The notes under the pieces were generated by a model, which was not told where the DNA came from, made no database searches, and was given only the letters and a program-made list of their open reading frames with translations. From contig NZ_JAHDAU010000006.1 in the NCBI RefSeq assembly GCF_021991835.1, positions 219,056-283,055 of the forward strand: a stretch of DNA of 64,000 bases. The letters run 5' to 3'. This document shows positions 52,782-61,269 of the stretch, in pieces. Every line of letters begins with the position of its first letter. Position 1 is the first letter of the stretch. The stretch comes from Polaribacter sargassicola (GTDB lineage: Bacteria > Bacteroidota > Bacteroidia > Flavobacteriales > Flavobacteriaceae). Made by a program: the position numbers and the translations under genes.

Positions 52782-53645
52782 ATGAAAAAGAAAATGAAAG
52801 CAACACACGAAGGAATTTTAAAAATTGGAGAAGCTGAAATATCTGTAGCTGTTTTAGAAAACGGACAGAGAATAATTACACAATCAGCTGTTTTTAAAGC
52901 TTTAGGAAGAGAACAAAGAGGAAATTCAAGAATAGATCAAATACCCTCTTTTATGGATGCAAAAAACCTTCAAGAATTTGTAAATTAGGATATTAAAGAG
53001 GTGATCAATAAAGTTGAATTTAAAGGAATGAATGGTAAAAACCAACAAGGATATGATGCAAACATACTTCCTTTAGTTAGTGACCTTTACTTACAAGCTA
53101 GAGCGTCCGGGGATTTATTAAAAAGTCAATATGAAACAGCTTTGAAATGTGAGATTTTAGTTAGGAGTTTAGCTAAAATTGGAATTACAGCTTTAGTAGA
53201 TGAGGCAACAGGTTATCAATATGATAGAGAGAAAGAGGAATTACAAAAAATATTAAAAGGGTATATTTCTGAAGAGCTTTTACCTTGGCAACAAAGATTT
53301 CCCCACGAATATTACAAACAAATATTTAGGTTAAACGGTTGGGAATACAATGTTTCTAATTTGAAACTAAAACCTTCTGTTGTTGGTAGATGGACTAATA
53401 CATATATTTACAAACAACTACCAAAAGGAGTACTTGATGAATTAAAAAGAATAACCCCAAAAGATAAAGACGGAAAACACACAGAGCATTTACATAGGAG
53501 GTTAACAGAGGATACTGGTCACCCAAACCTAAATAATCAAATAGTTACTGTGGTTACAATTATGAAATTATCTAAGAATTGGAAAGATTTTATAAAAAAA
53601 TTCAATGATTTGTTTGGACAAACCACATTTGATTTTAAACAGTAA
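52782..53645 (+). pseudogene. P63C domain gene interrupted by an in-frame TAG (cassette 1)
   Basis: Two open segments, 52782-52988 and 53001-53645, are in the same frame and separated by one TAG at 52986-52988. Read through, they make one protein of about 287 aa with a P63C-type domain: VLENGQRIITQSAVFKALGR, PSFMDAKNLQEFVN-stop-DIKEVINKVEF, GYDANILPLVSDLYLQAR, and HRRLTEDTGHPNLNNQIVTVVTIMKLS. P63C proteins are known mainly from phages and mobile elements. The second part could restart at GTG 53001. Either the gene is broken, or TAG is suppressed, or the base is a sequencing error. Confidence 0.75.
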
Positions 53646-53707
53646 TTAAAAAAATCTTATAAATTAACAAAATATAAAAAAAGTACTATGAAAAGTAAAA
53701 AATAATT

Positions 53708-53947
53708 ATGGAAATAACGCAGAAACTCTTAAATAATATCGGTTTAATTATGAATATAACAGGAGTTATAATCACTTTTAAACACGCTCTTCCTAATGCT
53801 GTTCAAAAGTATTCTAAAAATATAATTTATAGTAAGCCAAGTAAATCAGAAATAATGAAAATACTATATTCTGGAGTATATTCGTATATAGGAATTATAT
53901 TGATTCTTTTAGGTTTTGTTTTTCAACTTGCCTCTAATAATCTTTAA
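53708..53947 (+). CDS. Small two-helix membrane protein (cassette 1)
   Basis: A 79-aa protein with two hydrophobic stretches (about residues 10-26 and 55-75) separated by a basic loop (HALPNAVQKYSKNIIYSKPSKSE). I do not recognise the family. It sits between the broken P63C gene and a conserved pair of small genes in cassette 1, all transcribed left to right except the last. No counterpart of this gene is in the related cassette 7. Coding potential is judged moderate because it is short. Confidence 0.5.
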   Translation: MEITQKLLNNIGLIMNITGVIITFKHALPNAVQKYSKNIIYSKPSKSEIMKILYSGVYSYIGIILILLGFVFQLASNNL

Positions 53948-54059
53948 CACTAATTTTATTACTTTTCTATTTTTATAAGGAACAGAAAGAATATAGTACA
54001 ATAAAAGTAAAACCGAAATAATTATCCAAAACATATGTGTAAATATAATATTAATAACT

Positions 54060-54281
54060 ATGGAATGTATATTAATTGTAATTAATAAAAAACAAATAAT
54101 TAAATCAGAAACAACAAGTGTAGGGGAAACTCTACGTGTAGGAGACACCCATTCACATAACGGAGAATGGTATATTGTTACTGAAATAGTACTTGAACCC
54201 AATAAAGAATGTCCTTTAATATATTGCAAAATAAGAAAAGATATAAAAGATAGGGAACGAATAGTCACTAAATGGAATTAA
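54060..54281 (+). CDS. Conserved 73-aa protein (cassette 1 copy)
   Basis: A 73-aa protein, MECILIVINKKQIIKSE...VGETLRVGDTHSHNGEWYIVTEIVLEP, with a likely small beta-barrel fold. The other copy (61270-61491) differs at three bases: GAC to GAT and GAA to GAG are silent and ATA to AAA changes one residue. Two of three silent changes favour a translated gene. It converges with a 61-aa minus-strand gene and overlaps it by 14 bp. Function unknown. Confidence 0.6.
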   Translation: MECILIVINKKQIIKSETTSVGETLRVGDTHSHNGEWYIVTEIVLEPNKECPLIYCKIRKDIKDRERIVTKWN

Positions 54282-54453
54282 TATAATCTAAATATAAATC
54301 ACAATCTGATTTTAGTTTTAAAACTGCTGTTTTTAAATCATCAACTTGGTCTTCTAAATATGTTTCAGTTATGAAAGGGAAATGGAATGAAGCTATTTGT
54401 TTGATTTTTTCATCAATAGCGTTAGATTGTGGATATTCAGGAAATTTAGCCAT
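54268..54453 (-). CDS. Conserved 61-aa protein, opposite orientation (cassette 1 copy)
   Basis: A 61-aa helical protein on the minus strand (MAKFPEYPQSNAIDEKIKQIASFHFP...DLKTAVLKLKSDCDLYLDYINSI). Against the copy at 61478-61663, three codon changes are silent (Lys, Asp, Tyr) and one codon changes Asp to Tyr. That pattern supports translation on this strand. It is one of only two minus-strand genes in the array and would need its own promoter. Function unknown; a regulatory or toxin-antitoxin-like partner of the convergent gene is only a guess. Confidence 0.5.
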   Translation of the reverse strand: MAKFPEYPQSNAIDEKIKQIASFHFPFITETYLEDQVDDLKTAVLKLKSDCDLYLDYINSI

Positions 54454-54462
54454 TTGAATAAA

Positions 54463-54596
54463 GTACTTAATACAACAGCGTATATAGTAAATAAGGGTTC
54501 ACTTATTGTTTTGATTAATATTATTATTTTTACATATTTCAATGACGGAAATGGTAGCTACATACTTAACCCTTACTTACCATATACAATCACGTT
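54463..54596 (+). repeat. attC-like site 1 (family B)
   Basis: Left arm GTACTTAATACAAC (54463-54476) is complementary to the cassette-1 start GTTGTATTAAATAC at 52729, except an A:C mismatch at position 11. Core from AAC to GTT is 123 bp. An inner stem pairs GTAAATAAGGGTT with AACCCTTACTTAC. Confidence 0.8.
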
Positions 54597-54664
54597 GTAA
54601 TTAATTGCTCAGGAAAATCCTAATGTTGAAAAAAAAATGAATTAGTTGAAATTATTTTATAAAA

Positions 54665-55165
54665 ATGGAATTTTTAAAATCTAGAATAAATATACTTTAC
54701 TTCTGTTTGTATCTTACTGAGAGAACTTTACATTTTGCTTTTAACAAAATAAATATTTTTTTATTAATATATAAAATACCTTCTGTAAAAAAAAGAATGA
54801 AAAATAAATATGGAATAGAAAATCCTTTGGAATATTACAATAATTTTTGGACTAATAAGGAATATGGTTTTAGTCAAAACTTTGTTTTTGGAGCATTTTT
54901 AGTAATAATTTCAATATTAATTTTAACTTTAGGCATACATATCAATAAACTGTTTGAATTAAAAATAGTTTTTGAAAGTTATCATTTGATAATTTTGATA
55001 TTAGTTTCCTTTATACTTAGTAATTTATTAGTGTATAATAACAACACTTATTTGAAGTACTTTGAAAAATTTGAAAAGTGGTCTATAAAGAGAAAAATAA
55101 TGAATGTTGTTTTATCCTTTTTATTTATCTTTTTTATTTTCAGATTATTTATATTAAGCATATAA
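54665..55165 (+). CDS. Membrane protein of unknown function (cassette 2)
   Basis: A 166-aa protein with three clear hydrophobic helices (about residues 72-92, 105-122 and 148-165) and an amphipathic N-terminus (residues 1-40). A middle segment KYGIENPLEYYNNFWTNKEYGFSQN has many aromatic residues. I recognise no family. It is the only gene of cassette 2 and begins 70 bp after the cassette start; 58 bp separate its stop from the attC-like arm, more than in other cassettes. Confidence 0.6.
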   Translation: MEFLKSRINILYFCLYLTERTLHFAFNKINIFLLIYKIPSVKKRMKNKYGIENPLEYYNNFWTNKEYGFSQNFVFGAFLVIISILILTLGIHINKLFELKIVFESYHLIILILVSFILSNLLVYNNNTYLKYFEKFEKWSIKRKIMNVVLSFLFIFFIFRLFILSI

Positions 55166-55223
55166 CATCAGGAGTGAATTAAAAATATAGAATTTATAAA
55201 TATGTAAATAATTTAATGTTTCA

Positions 55224-55362
55224 CAACTAATTACAACACCGTGTATAAAAAATTGCTTATTTTTAGCTTAATCAAAGGTCGTTGCAATTTTAAAGTTCTT
55301 CAATTTTCCTTCGGAAAATAGCCGAACATTTAAATCGCAACTTTCTATAACACAAACACGTT
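55224..55362 (+). repeat. attC-like site 2 (family A)
   Basis: Left arm CAACTAATTACAAC pairs with the cassette-2 start GTTGTAATTAATTG (54594) except position 11. Core 128 bp. It contains the inner hairpin ATTTTCC-TTC-GGAAAAT, which differs from the one in sites 3, 5, 6 and 10. Confidence 0.82.
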
Positions 55363-55378
55363 ACCCAACATTTGAAAA

Positions 55379-56752
55379 ATGAGCATAATACGACCAAGAC
55401 TTAATGATTTTTTCAATATCCCAATAACTCAAGAAGAGGTCGATTTTGCAATTCCATTTATTGATGAAGATATTCCTTTATATGTTGACCCGTTTTTGAT
55501 GTGGAAATCGCCATCACTTCAAGATACTTCATTACATCTTTTAATTACAAATAGTTTTAATCATATTGGTCACTTATTCAATAAAGGAAAAGAAAAAGAA
55601 GCAATTGAATTATTAATTCGAGCTTCAGAATGTGATGAAGTTGGTCTTGGAAATTCAAAAACTAAAAAAGGTAAAAGAATTGGAGAAAAACTTGCGTCTA
55701 AAATTTTAAATCAATTTAATTCAATACCACAAATTCAAAAAAATGGATTCGTGCATTTTGAGGAATTACAATTGTTAGTTGAAAATTTCTCTAAAGATAG
55801 AGTCAGCGATATTTCTTGCAATTTTATTCAATCCTTTTTGGTCGATTTCACAATTGAACAATCCGAAAAATATGGAATACCAATTGAAAAAGTCACGCTT
55901 AATAACATTTATAATCCAAAGAAATTAGAATTTGGAAAAGAAGAAACACATTTACCTGTAAACCCAATTACAAAAGAACCAATTCTATTTACCCCAAAAA
56001 GATGGCTAAAACACATTCCTTGGATAAATCCAGATGATTATTTTAAAAATTATTACGTTAATAACATTCATGATAAAGGTGATGAATTTCCTGATAGAAT
56101 CAAGCTTTTGAACTTTAATCGACATAATTATGATATAGTAAAAGCTTATACTGCAATTAAAGAAAAACAAAGTGAAGATTGTAAAAATGACCCGCTTTTT
56201 AATCAAATACCTATAACTTCTGCTAAAAGAAAAATTTCTACTATAACAAAACTACCTACTGGAAAGACAGACAATGCAGACAGAAAATTTGAAGATAACA
56301 CTTGTCAACTTTTAGCTTCATTACTATATCCACATTTGGATTTTGCTAAAGAACAAAGTAGAACTGATTCAGGAGTATTAATAAGAGATTTAATATTCTA
56401 CAATAACACTTCGACAGATTTTCTAAAAGAAATTTATAACGATTATGTTTCCAAACAAATAGTATTTGAATTAAAAAATGTTGCAGAAGTTAGTCGAGAA
56501 CATATTTTTCAACTTAACAGATATTTAAATGACCAATTTGGGCGATTTGGAATAATTATTACTCGAAAACCACCACCAAAAAAAGTATTTAGAAATACAA
56601 TTGATCTTTGGTCAGGTCAAAGAAGATGTATTTTAATTTTGGACGATTCTGATTTAAAATTAATGACTCAAGTATTTATTAGTAAACAAAGAAATCCGAT
56701 TGAAGTAATCAAAAAAAAATATATAGAATTTATAAGGGCTTGTCCTTCTTAA
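55379..56752 (+). CDS. Putative PD-(D/E)XK nuclease-like protein (cassette 3)
   Basis: A 457-aa cytosolic protein with no close named family that I recognise. Residues 300-385 show the order expected of a PD-(D/E)XK nuclease core: helix Glu305 in RKFEDNTCQLLASLL, D337 in VLIRDLIF, E364-x-K366 in IVFELKN, and Q378-x-x-x-Y382 in FQLNRY. The first 290 residues are a mixed domain with FAIPFIDEDIPLYVDPFLMWK at the start. It begins 18 bp after the cassette boundary and is followed 13 bp later by two small paralogous genes. A role in phage or plasmid defence is plausible but inferred. Confidence 0.6.
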   Translation: MSIIRPRLNDFFNIPITQEEVDFAIPFIDEDIPLYVDPFLMWKSPSLQDTSLHLLITNSFNHIGHLFNKGKEKEAIELLIRASECDEVGLGNSKTKKGKRIGEKLASKILNQFNSIPQIQKNGFVHFEELQLLVENFSKDRVSDISCNFIQSFLVDFTIEQSEKYGIPIEKVTLNNIYNPKKLEFGKEETHLPVNPITKEPILFTPKRWLKHIPWINPDDYFKNYYVNNIHDKGDEFPDRIKLLNFNRHNYDIVKAYTAIKEKQSEDCKNDPLFNQIPITSAKRKISTITKLPTGKTDNADRKFEDNTCQLLASLLYPHLDFAKEQSRTDSGVLIRDLIFYNNTSTDFLKEIYNDYVSKQIVFELKNVAEVSREHIFQLNRYLNDQFGRFGIIITRKPPPKKVFRNTIDLWSGQRRCILILDDSDLKLMTQVFISKQRNPIEVIKKKYIEFIRACPS

Positions 56753-56765
56753 AATACAAAACCAT

Positions 56766-57158
56766 ATGAAAATAGACGTAGATGAATTTAAAAAAATACT
56801 TAACCAATTAGAAGGCTTACACGTAGAGATAAGCACTCTCTCAAAAAAATCATACACTGATGCTTTAAACTTGTTCAAATTGAAAATGACAAATCAAGTT
56901 ATTAAAAGAGCAAACAGACTTCTTGGAAAGAATTATAAGCCATTTGATGATTTTGAACAATTTGAAGAAAATGAATTACCAAGTAATAGTGACGTAACAT
57001 TAGTTTTATCACAATACATAAACTGTATGGAAAGTTTACGTGAAGAGAATATTTCATCTAAAATAGAATATACAATGAGCGGAAGTGTTGCGAAGATTTA
57101 CTGGTCTTGGAAAGGAACAACAATAGAAACATATCCACCGAAAAACATAAAAAAATAA
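56766..57158 (+). CDS. Small helical protein, first of a paralogous pair (cassette 3)
   Basis: A 130-aa, largely helical, cytosolic protein. A central block ENELPSNSDVTLVLSQYINCMESLREENI corresponds to EETLPTNSDAILVIGQFQASMKRFKNKY in the next gene, and both have an N-terminal helix pair. Its stop TAA shares its last A with the ATG of the next gene, so translation is coupled. It is the middle gene of the three-gene cassette behind the nuclease-like gene and is probably a partner or regulator of it. Family not recognised. Confidence 0.6.
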   Translation: MKIDVDEFKKILNQLEGLHVEISTLSKKSYTDALNLFKLKMTNQVIKRANRLLGKNYKPFDDFEQFEENELPSNSDVTLVLSQYINCMESLREENISSKIEYTMSGSVAKIYWSWKGTTIETYPPKNIKK

Positions 57159-57499
57159 TGGCAAAGAAAGAATACTATTATCAGAAGTCAGAAAACATCG
57201 AGAAATTCAAAATGTTAAGTGAACTTATAGATTCCATTTATATGGAAATGAAAGAATTTTCAAAAAAGAAACCAGATGAACCTTTAAATACTTTCAAAGT
57301 TAAAAATGTTAATAGAGTTCTAACTCAATTAAAAGAATTATTAATAGAAGAACCGACTATAGGTTTTTTAGATTTACTTGACGAGGAAACATTGCCTACA
57401 AATAGTGATGCTATATTAGTTATTGGACAATTTCAAGCTTCTATGAAAAGATTTAAAAATAAGTATACAGACGAATATAGAAATTGGAATATAAAATAA
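57158..57499 (+). CDS. Small helical protein, second of a paralogous pair (cassette 3)
   Basis: A 113-aa helical protein when started at the ATG at 57158 (MAKKEYYYQKSENIEKF), which overlaps the preceding stop by one base; a longer frame begins inside the previous gene but its first 17 codons are an unlikely start. It shares the LPxNSDxxLVxxQ block with the preceding protein. Its stop is one base before the left arm of attC-like site 3, so the cassette is packed to its limit. Probable partner of the nuclease-like protein; function unknown. Confidence 0.6.
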   Translation: MAKKEYYYQKSENIEKFKMLSELIDSIYMEMKEFSKKKPDEPLNTFKVKNVNRVLTQLKELLIEEPTIGFLDLLDEETLPTNSDAILVIGQFQASMKRFKNKYTDEYRNWNIK

Positions 57500-57500
57500 A

Positions 57501-57635
57501 AAACGTTGGGTAACACCGTATATAATTTATTGCTAGTGCAAGCCTACTTACGAAAATTCTCGCGGATTTTCTATTCGTTTTTTATTTGCTAAATTTAGTG
57601 CTTAAACCACGCAACAAACCATATACAAACACGTT
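57501..57635 (+). repeat. attC-like site 3 (family A)
   Basis: Left arm AAACGTTGGGTAAC pairs with the cassette-3 start GTTACCCAACATTT (55360) except position 11. Core 124 bp. Inner hairpin GAAAATTC-TCGC-GGATTTTC has one T:G wobble. Confidence 0.85.
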
Positions 57636-57665
57636 GCCAGTAATAAAAGTGGAAACCAAAATAGA

Positions 57666-58352
57666 ATGCAAAAAATTTTCAACATAGTAATAATTACTTT
57701 TTCAATTATATTAAGCTTATTTTCTTTATTAGCTTTTTTAATTGTTCATTTGGAATTGATTGAAAGAAATTTTCAATTTGATCTAGAAGGAATTAATAAT
57801 TATTTCGCAGAAATAACTAAATTCAAAGAACTTTTTGCGGGAACAATAACTCTAATTTTGGGTTTTTATGGACTAAAAAGGCTGAAAACTGCTGAAAAAT
57901 CTCACAAAGAAAAAATAAAAAATGATAGGTTCTCTGATTGGAAAAGTATAACTGATTTGAGAATAAATGAAATTGGTGCCGAAAACAAAATATTTGTTAG
58001 AGAATTTAGTAGAATGAGATATAATTTATTTGAAGATATTTATGCTAATAAAATGTCAATCTTGAATAAAAAAGAATTGAACTTAATTTTCGACAAACAT
58101 TTTAATCATATAACGAAAGTATTTGAAGAAAATAATAAAGAATATAAAGGAATGCAAGGTATTTACAAAACTGAACAATCGACTTATTTTTTTAAAGATT
58201 TTTATTTTGTTTTTATAGGCTCTTTAGATAATTATTATGATGAAATAGACACAGATCTTAAGGAACGATATTTAGCAACACTAAATATAGAAAGAAAAAT
58301 TGGAGTTGATTTATATAATAGAGCTTATAAAGCTTACACAGGACTAGTATAA
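57666..58352 (+). CDS. Two-helix membrane protein of unknown function (cassette 4)
   Basis: A 228-aa protein with two N-terminal transmembrane helices (about residues 5-27 and 55-72) and a soluble C-terminal part (about 80-228) rich in charged helices (FVREFSRMRYNLFEDIYANKMSILNKKELNLIFDKHF). This layout resembles small membrane-anchored sensor or effector proteins, but no family is recognised. It starts 32 bp after the cassette boundary and its stop directly abuts the left arm of attC-like site 4. Confidence 0.6.
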   Translation: MQKIFNIVIITFSIILSLFSLLAFLIVHLELIERNFQFDLEGINNYFAEITKFKELFAGTITLILGFYGLKRLKTAEKSHKEKIKNDRFSDWKSITDLRINEIGAENKIFVREFSRMRYNLFEDIYANKMSILNKKELNLIFDKHFNHITKVFEENNKEYKGMQGIYKTEQSTYFFKDFYFVFIGSLDNYYDEIDTDLKERYLATLNIERKIGVDLYNRAYKAYTGLV

Positions 58353-58490
58353 TTACTACTGGCAACACCGTGTAATAAAAATTGCTTAATTTTAGCTTAA
58401 ATTAAAGTTGCTGCTTTTTTATTCACTTTCTATTTTCCTACGGAAAATAGCCGTTCACAAAAATCGCAACTTTCAATACACAAACACGTT
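58353..58490 (+). repeat. attC-like site 4 (family A)
   Basis: Left arm TTACTACTGGCAAC pairs with the cassette-4 start GTTGCCAGTAATAA (57633) except position 11. Core 127 bp. Inner hairpin CTATTTTCC-TAC-GGAAAATAG is a close relative of the one in site 2. Confidence 0.85.
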
Positions 58491-58531
58491 GTGCGTCACC
58501 TAGAAATCAAGAGAGATAAATTATAAATTTA

Positions 58532-59455
58532 ATGAATAATTATTATTGGACAGTTTATAAAAATTTAGAAAGAGAATTATCTGATTTATCTAATTTAATT
58601 CATATCGACGATAAACAACTGAATGTATATTCAATAAAAATAGCTGAATTATTATTAAGAACAGTTGTTGAAATTGAATCAATATCAAAAACTTTGTACT
58701 TCCAAAATGGAGGAGAAAAACCAGACGATTCAAATTTATATTTTGATACTGACTGTTTGAACCTATTAGAAAAAAAATGGCAATTAAGTAAAAAAAAGGT
58801 TCAAATATCTGGAACAAATTTTTACTTTTCAATTGCTGAAAATCAAATTTTAACACCTCTGAAAAAAGCTAATCAAAGAGGAACAAGTTCTTCTGATTGG
58901 CAAAGAGCATATCAAGCAGTAAAACATAATAGAGTTAAATCATTAACAAAAGCTAATCTGAAAAACTTAATCCGTTCAATGGCTGCTTTATATATTCTAA
59001 ATATCTACAATAATGAAAATAATTATCAATTAGGAAAAGAGGGTTCAGGAGTAAATTTTGACAGAAATATTGGTTCAAAAATTTTTTCAGTTAAACTTCA
59101 TATAAGTCAAAGTGTTTTAGTTGGAGTAGATTATTCAAAAAAAGAAGATTTTGACGAATGTATATACCTATTAAAACCTACAGATGAAACTAGAGATTCA
59201 TTTCAAAACAAACTTAATGATCTAAATAATAAAGTTTTAGAGAAAACAAAAGAAAGCTTACTCAATAAATTATCAGTTGAAGTAAAAAATTCCAACATCA
59301 CTAATCAAGAAATTCTAAATGAAAAGATTAAAAAACTAACAACAGAAATACAAACTGAAAATATGTTGAACACAGCTAGGGAAAATGCTCGTGACATAAA
59401 AAACTTAATAAATAACTTGAAATATGAATGTATATTGAATAAACATCAATACTAA
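58532..59455 (+). CDS. HEPN-like helical protein (cassette 5)
   Basis: A 307-aa soluble, mostly helical protein. The N-terminal helix AELLLRTVVEIESISKTLY and the later WQRAYQAVKHNRVKSLTKANLKNLIRSMAALYILN are like the helical core and KHxR-type segment of some HEPN-fold proteins, which are often RNases in defence or toxin systems; this is a weak resemblance. The C-terminal 100 residues look coiled-coil-like (LLNKLSVEVKNSNITNQEILNEKIKKLTTEI). It is the only gene of cassette 5 and its stop is 3 bp before the attC-like left arm. Confidence 0.5.
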   Translation: MNNYYWTVYKNLERELSDLSNLIHIDDKQLNVYSIKIAELLLRTVVEIESISKTLYFQNGGEKPDDSNLYFDTDCLNLLEKKWQLSKKKVQISGTNFYFSIAENQILTPLKKANQRGTSSSDWQRAYQAVKHNRVKSLTKANLKNLIRSMAALYILNIYNNENNYQLGKEGSGVNFDRNIGSKIFSVKLHISQSVLVGVDYSKKEDFDECIYLLKPTDETRDSFQNKLNDLNNKVLEKTKESLLNKLSVEVKNSNITNQEILNEKIKKLTTEIQTENMLNTARENARDIKNLINNLKYECILNKHQY

Positions 59456-59458
59456 AAA

Positions 59459-59596
59459 AGGCGAACGCACAACACCGTACAAAATTAATTGCTTGCTTTT
59501 TGCTTACTTACGAAAATCCTCTCGGATTTTCTTTGTCTGTAATTATTTAGTAAATTTAGTGCTTAACCACAGCAACTAACCTTGTACAAACACGTT
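59459..59596 (+). repeat. attC-like site 5 (family A)
   Basis: Left arm AGGCGAACGCACAAC pairs with the cassette-5 start GTTGTGCGTCACCT (58488) if one A is bulged; then the only mismatch is again position 11. Core 126 bp. Inner hairpin GAAAATCC-TCTC-GGATTTTC. Confidence 0.8.
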
Positions 59597-59625
59597 GTAA
59601 TGCATAAAAGCTCAACAATAAACTT

Positions 59626-60537
59626 ATGAAATACCAGATATTATTTCTTCTTATATTTTTGACTTTTGGATGTAATTCTCAAGCACAAAATAAAATGTTT
59701 GAGAAAGAAGAAAAGAAAGCAATTGAGTTTATGGAATCTCAAATAACGGAAATTTATAATAACCAATTTAAAACAGAATTTATTGGAACTTGGCACGAGT
59801 TTGGAAAAATTTACGGATTTCAGTTTTATGTAGTAGAAAACAATGACTATCCTATCGTGGTTGAATACAACCTTGAAAACCTAAGTCCTTTTGAATTTGA
59901 CAAGCAAAGGTTTGAAAAAGAATATGAGGTAATTAAAGTAAAGATTAAAGCTTCTGAACAACTTGAAAATGACATTCGGGTTTATTTTCCAAAAGCAAGA
60001 GCAATTTCCAATCGAATTAAAAATCATGATGGAACTTTTCGTTGGGTAAATAAGATTTATTCTACAAAACCATTAGATAAGAAAAAAGACAAAACATTTT
60101 CGGAATTAGATTCTCTATGCAGTTTGTTGACTAACAAAATTAATGAGAATAAAGTGTTTTTCAACTTCTACTTTCCAAAAGAAAATGACAAAACTGAATA
60201 TACAGACAACCGATTTTCTTTCTTTGAATTTGAGAATTTTAACAAAAAGCATATTCATCATTATCGCGTTGACTTTGAAAAAATTGGAGAGCAATTTGAG
60301 ATAACTAACCAAAAGCTTTACGACAATCTAAAAGACGGACAATCTGAAAGACTAAAGAAATCAATTAAAAAATGGAAAAATGAAAATGGATTCGAAAATT
60401 GGGAAATATCCTTATTGACTGAAAGTAGTACTGAACGTGACCTTGAATTCAAAAAATTTATGTTAAAGAGTTCAGATGGAGAGAAAAAATTCGGATTTAT
60501 TAAACTTGAAACAAACGAACTCAAATTTGAAAAATAA
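59626..60537 (+). CDS. Lipoprotein of unknown function (cassette 6)
   Basis: A 303-aa lipoprotein: signal FLLIFLTFGC gives Cys16, followed by NSQAQNK, so it should be anchored in the envelope. The mature part mixes charged helices and strands (KAIEFMESQITEIYNNQFKTEFIGTWHEFGKIYGFQFYVVEN). No family is recognised. It is the only gene of cassette 6, beginning 31 bp after the boundary; its stop is 3 bp before the left arm of attC-like site 6. Confidence 0.65.
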   Translation: MKYQILFLLIFLTFGCNSQAQNKMFEKEEKKAIEFMESQITEIYNNQFKTEFIGTWHEFGKIYGFQFYVVENNDYPIVVEYNLENLSPFEFDKQRFEKEYEVIKVKIKASEQLENDIRVYFPKARAISNRIKNHDGTFRWVNKIYSTKPLDKKKDKTFSELDSLCSLLTNKINENKVFFNFYFPKENDKTEYTDNRFSFFEFENFNKKHIHHYRVDFEKIGEQFEITNQKLYDNLKDGQSERLKKSIKKWKNENGFENWEISLLTESSTERDLEFKKFMLKSSDGEKKFGFIKLETNELKFEK

Positions 60538-60540
60538 AAA

Positions 60541-60677
60541 TTACGCATTACAACACCGTACAAAATTAATTGCTTGCTTTTTGCCAACTTACGAAAATCC
60601 TCGCGGATTTTCTTTGTCAGTAATTATTTAGTAAATTTATTGCTTAAACCACGCAACTAACCTTGTACAAACACGTT
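60541..60677 (+). repeat. attC-like site 6 (family A)
   Basis: Left arm TTACGCATTACAAC pairs with the cassette-6 start GTTGTAATGCATAA (59594) except position 11. Core 126 bp. Inner hairpin GAAAATCC-TCGC-GGATTTTC (60593-60612) is perfect. Confidence 0.86.
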
Positions 60678-60720
60678 GTATTAAATACAAAAGAATATAC
60701 TAATAGAGAAAAGGAAAAGA

Positions 60721-61137
60721 ATGAAAAGATACGATACTCTAACTGATATAAATTTAAAAGTATTATACGAAAAAGAAAGTAAACGAATGTATGAATCTGA
60801 ATTTATAAATGAAGATGGTAATCAAATAGAAAATTGGGACGTAAGAACTGAATTACTTTCTGAGTATATGGAAAGTAAAGGGTTAATTAGTATTGATGGA
60901 GAGATGTGTTATATATCTAAATTTGGAGAAGAGTTAGTTGAAGATAATGGGTGGTTGAACTACTTAGAAAAGGAATTAAAAAGTTATGAAAATAAAAAAA
61001 AGAAAGAAATCAGAAAAGAAACACAAGAAGAAATTATAAGAAAAGGAACTATTGAAAGTTTTAAGTATGGTAAATGTGGATTTTATTTAGCTATAATTTC
61101 TATTGTAATAACCGTTTTATTAGAATTATTAAGGTGA
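60721..61137 (+). CDS. Small protein with C-terminal membrane anchor (cassette 7)
   Basis: A 138-aa protein: the first 110 residues are soluble and charged (KRYDTLTDINLKVLYEKESKRMYESEFINEDGNQIENWDVRTELLSEYME), and the last 20 form a hydrophobic tail anchor (KCGFYLAIISIVITVLLELLR). It may be a tail-anchored inner-membrane protein. The first 45 bp of its cassette equal those of cassette 1, yet the gene itself is unrelated to anything there. It takes the place of the P63C and small membrane genes of cassette 1. Family not recognised. Confidence 0.55.
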   Translation: MKRYDTLTDINLKVLYEKESKRMYESEFINEDGNQIENWDVRTELLSEYMESKGLISIDGEMCYISKFGEELVEDNGWLNYLEKELKSYENKKKKEIRKETQEEIIRKGTIESFKYGKCGFYLAIISIVITVLLELLR

Positions 61138-61269
61138 AAACAAAAGCAATAACACTTGTATAAAACTGAACTTTAGGGTTTTCAGATTTTTTATCAAACC
61201 AAACAAAAAAAGAAATTAAATAATTAATCATAATATATATAATTTAAAACAGCACTAAAACAAATAACT

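Larger units (their letters stand above)
54053..54598 (+). repeat. Duplicated cassette tail, copy 1
   Basis: About 545 bp, from just before the 73-aa gene to the end of attC-like site 1, match 61263-61809 with only about ten differences counted by eye (one an extra T). The match ends at the cassette boundary (GTTGTA), as expected if whole cassettes are the unit of exchange. Confidence 0.9.

Noticed and set aside
52782..53645. Prophage remnant because of the P63C domain
   Set aside because: No other phage genes are near, and the gene lies within exact cassette boundaries with matching arms.
53909..54268. Minus-strand frame of 119 aa opposite the 73-aa gene (and its counterpart at 61224-61478)
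   Set aside because: It is the antisense of a frame that shows silent changes between copies; the shared part of the two minus-strand frames is only as long as that gene and their other ends differ.
54060..54453. Named toxin-antitoxin pair
   Set aside because: The genes are convergent rather than in one operon and neither resembles a known toxin or antitoxin.
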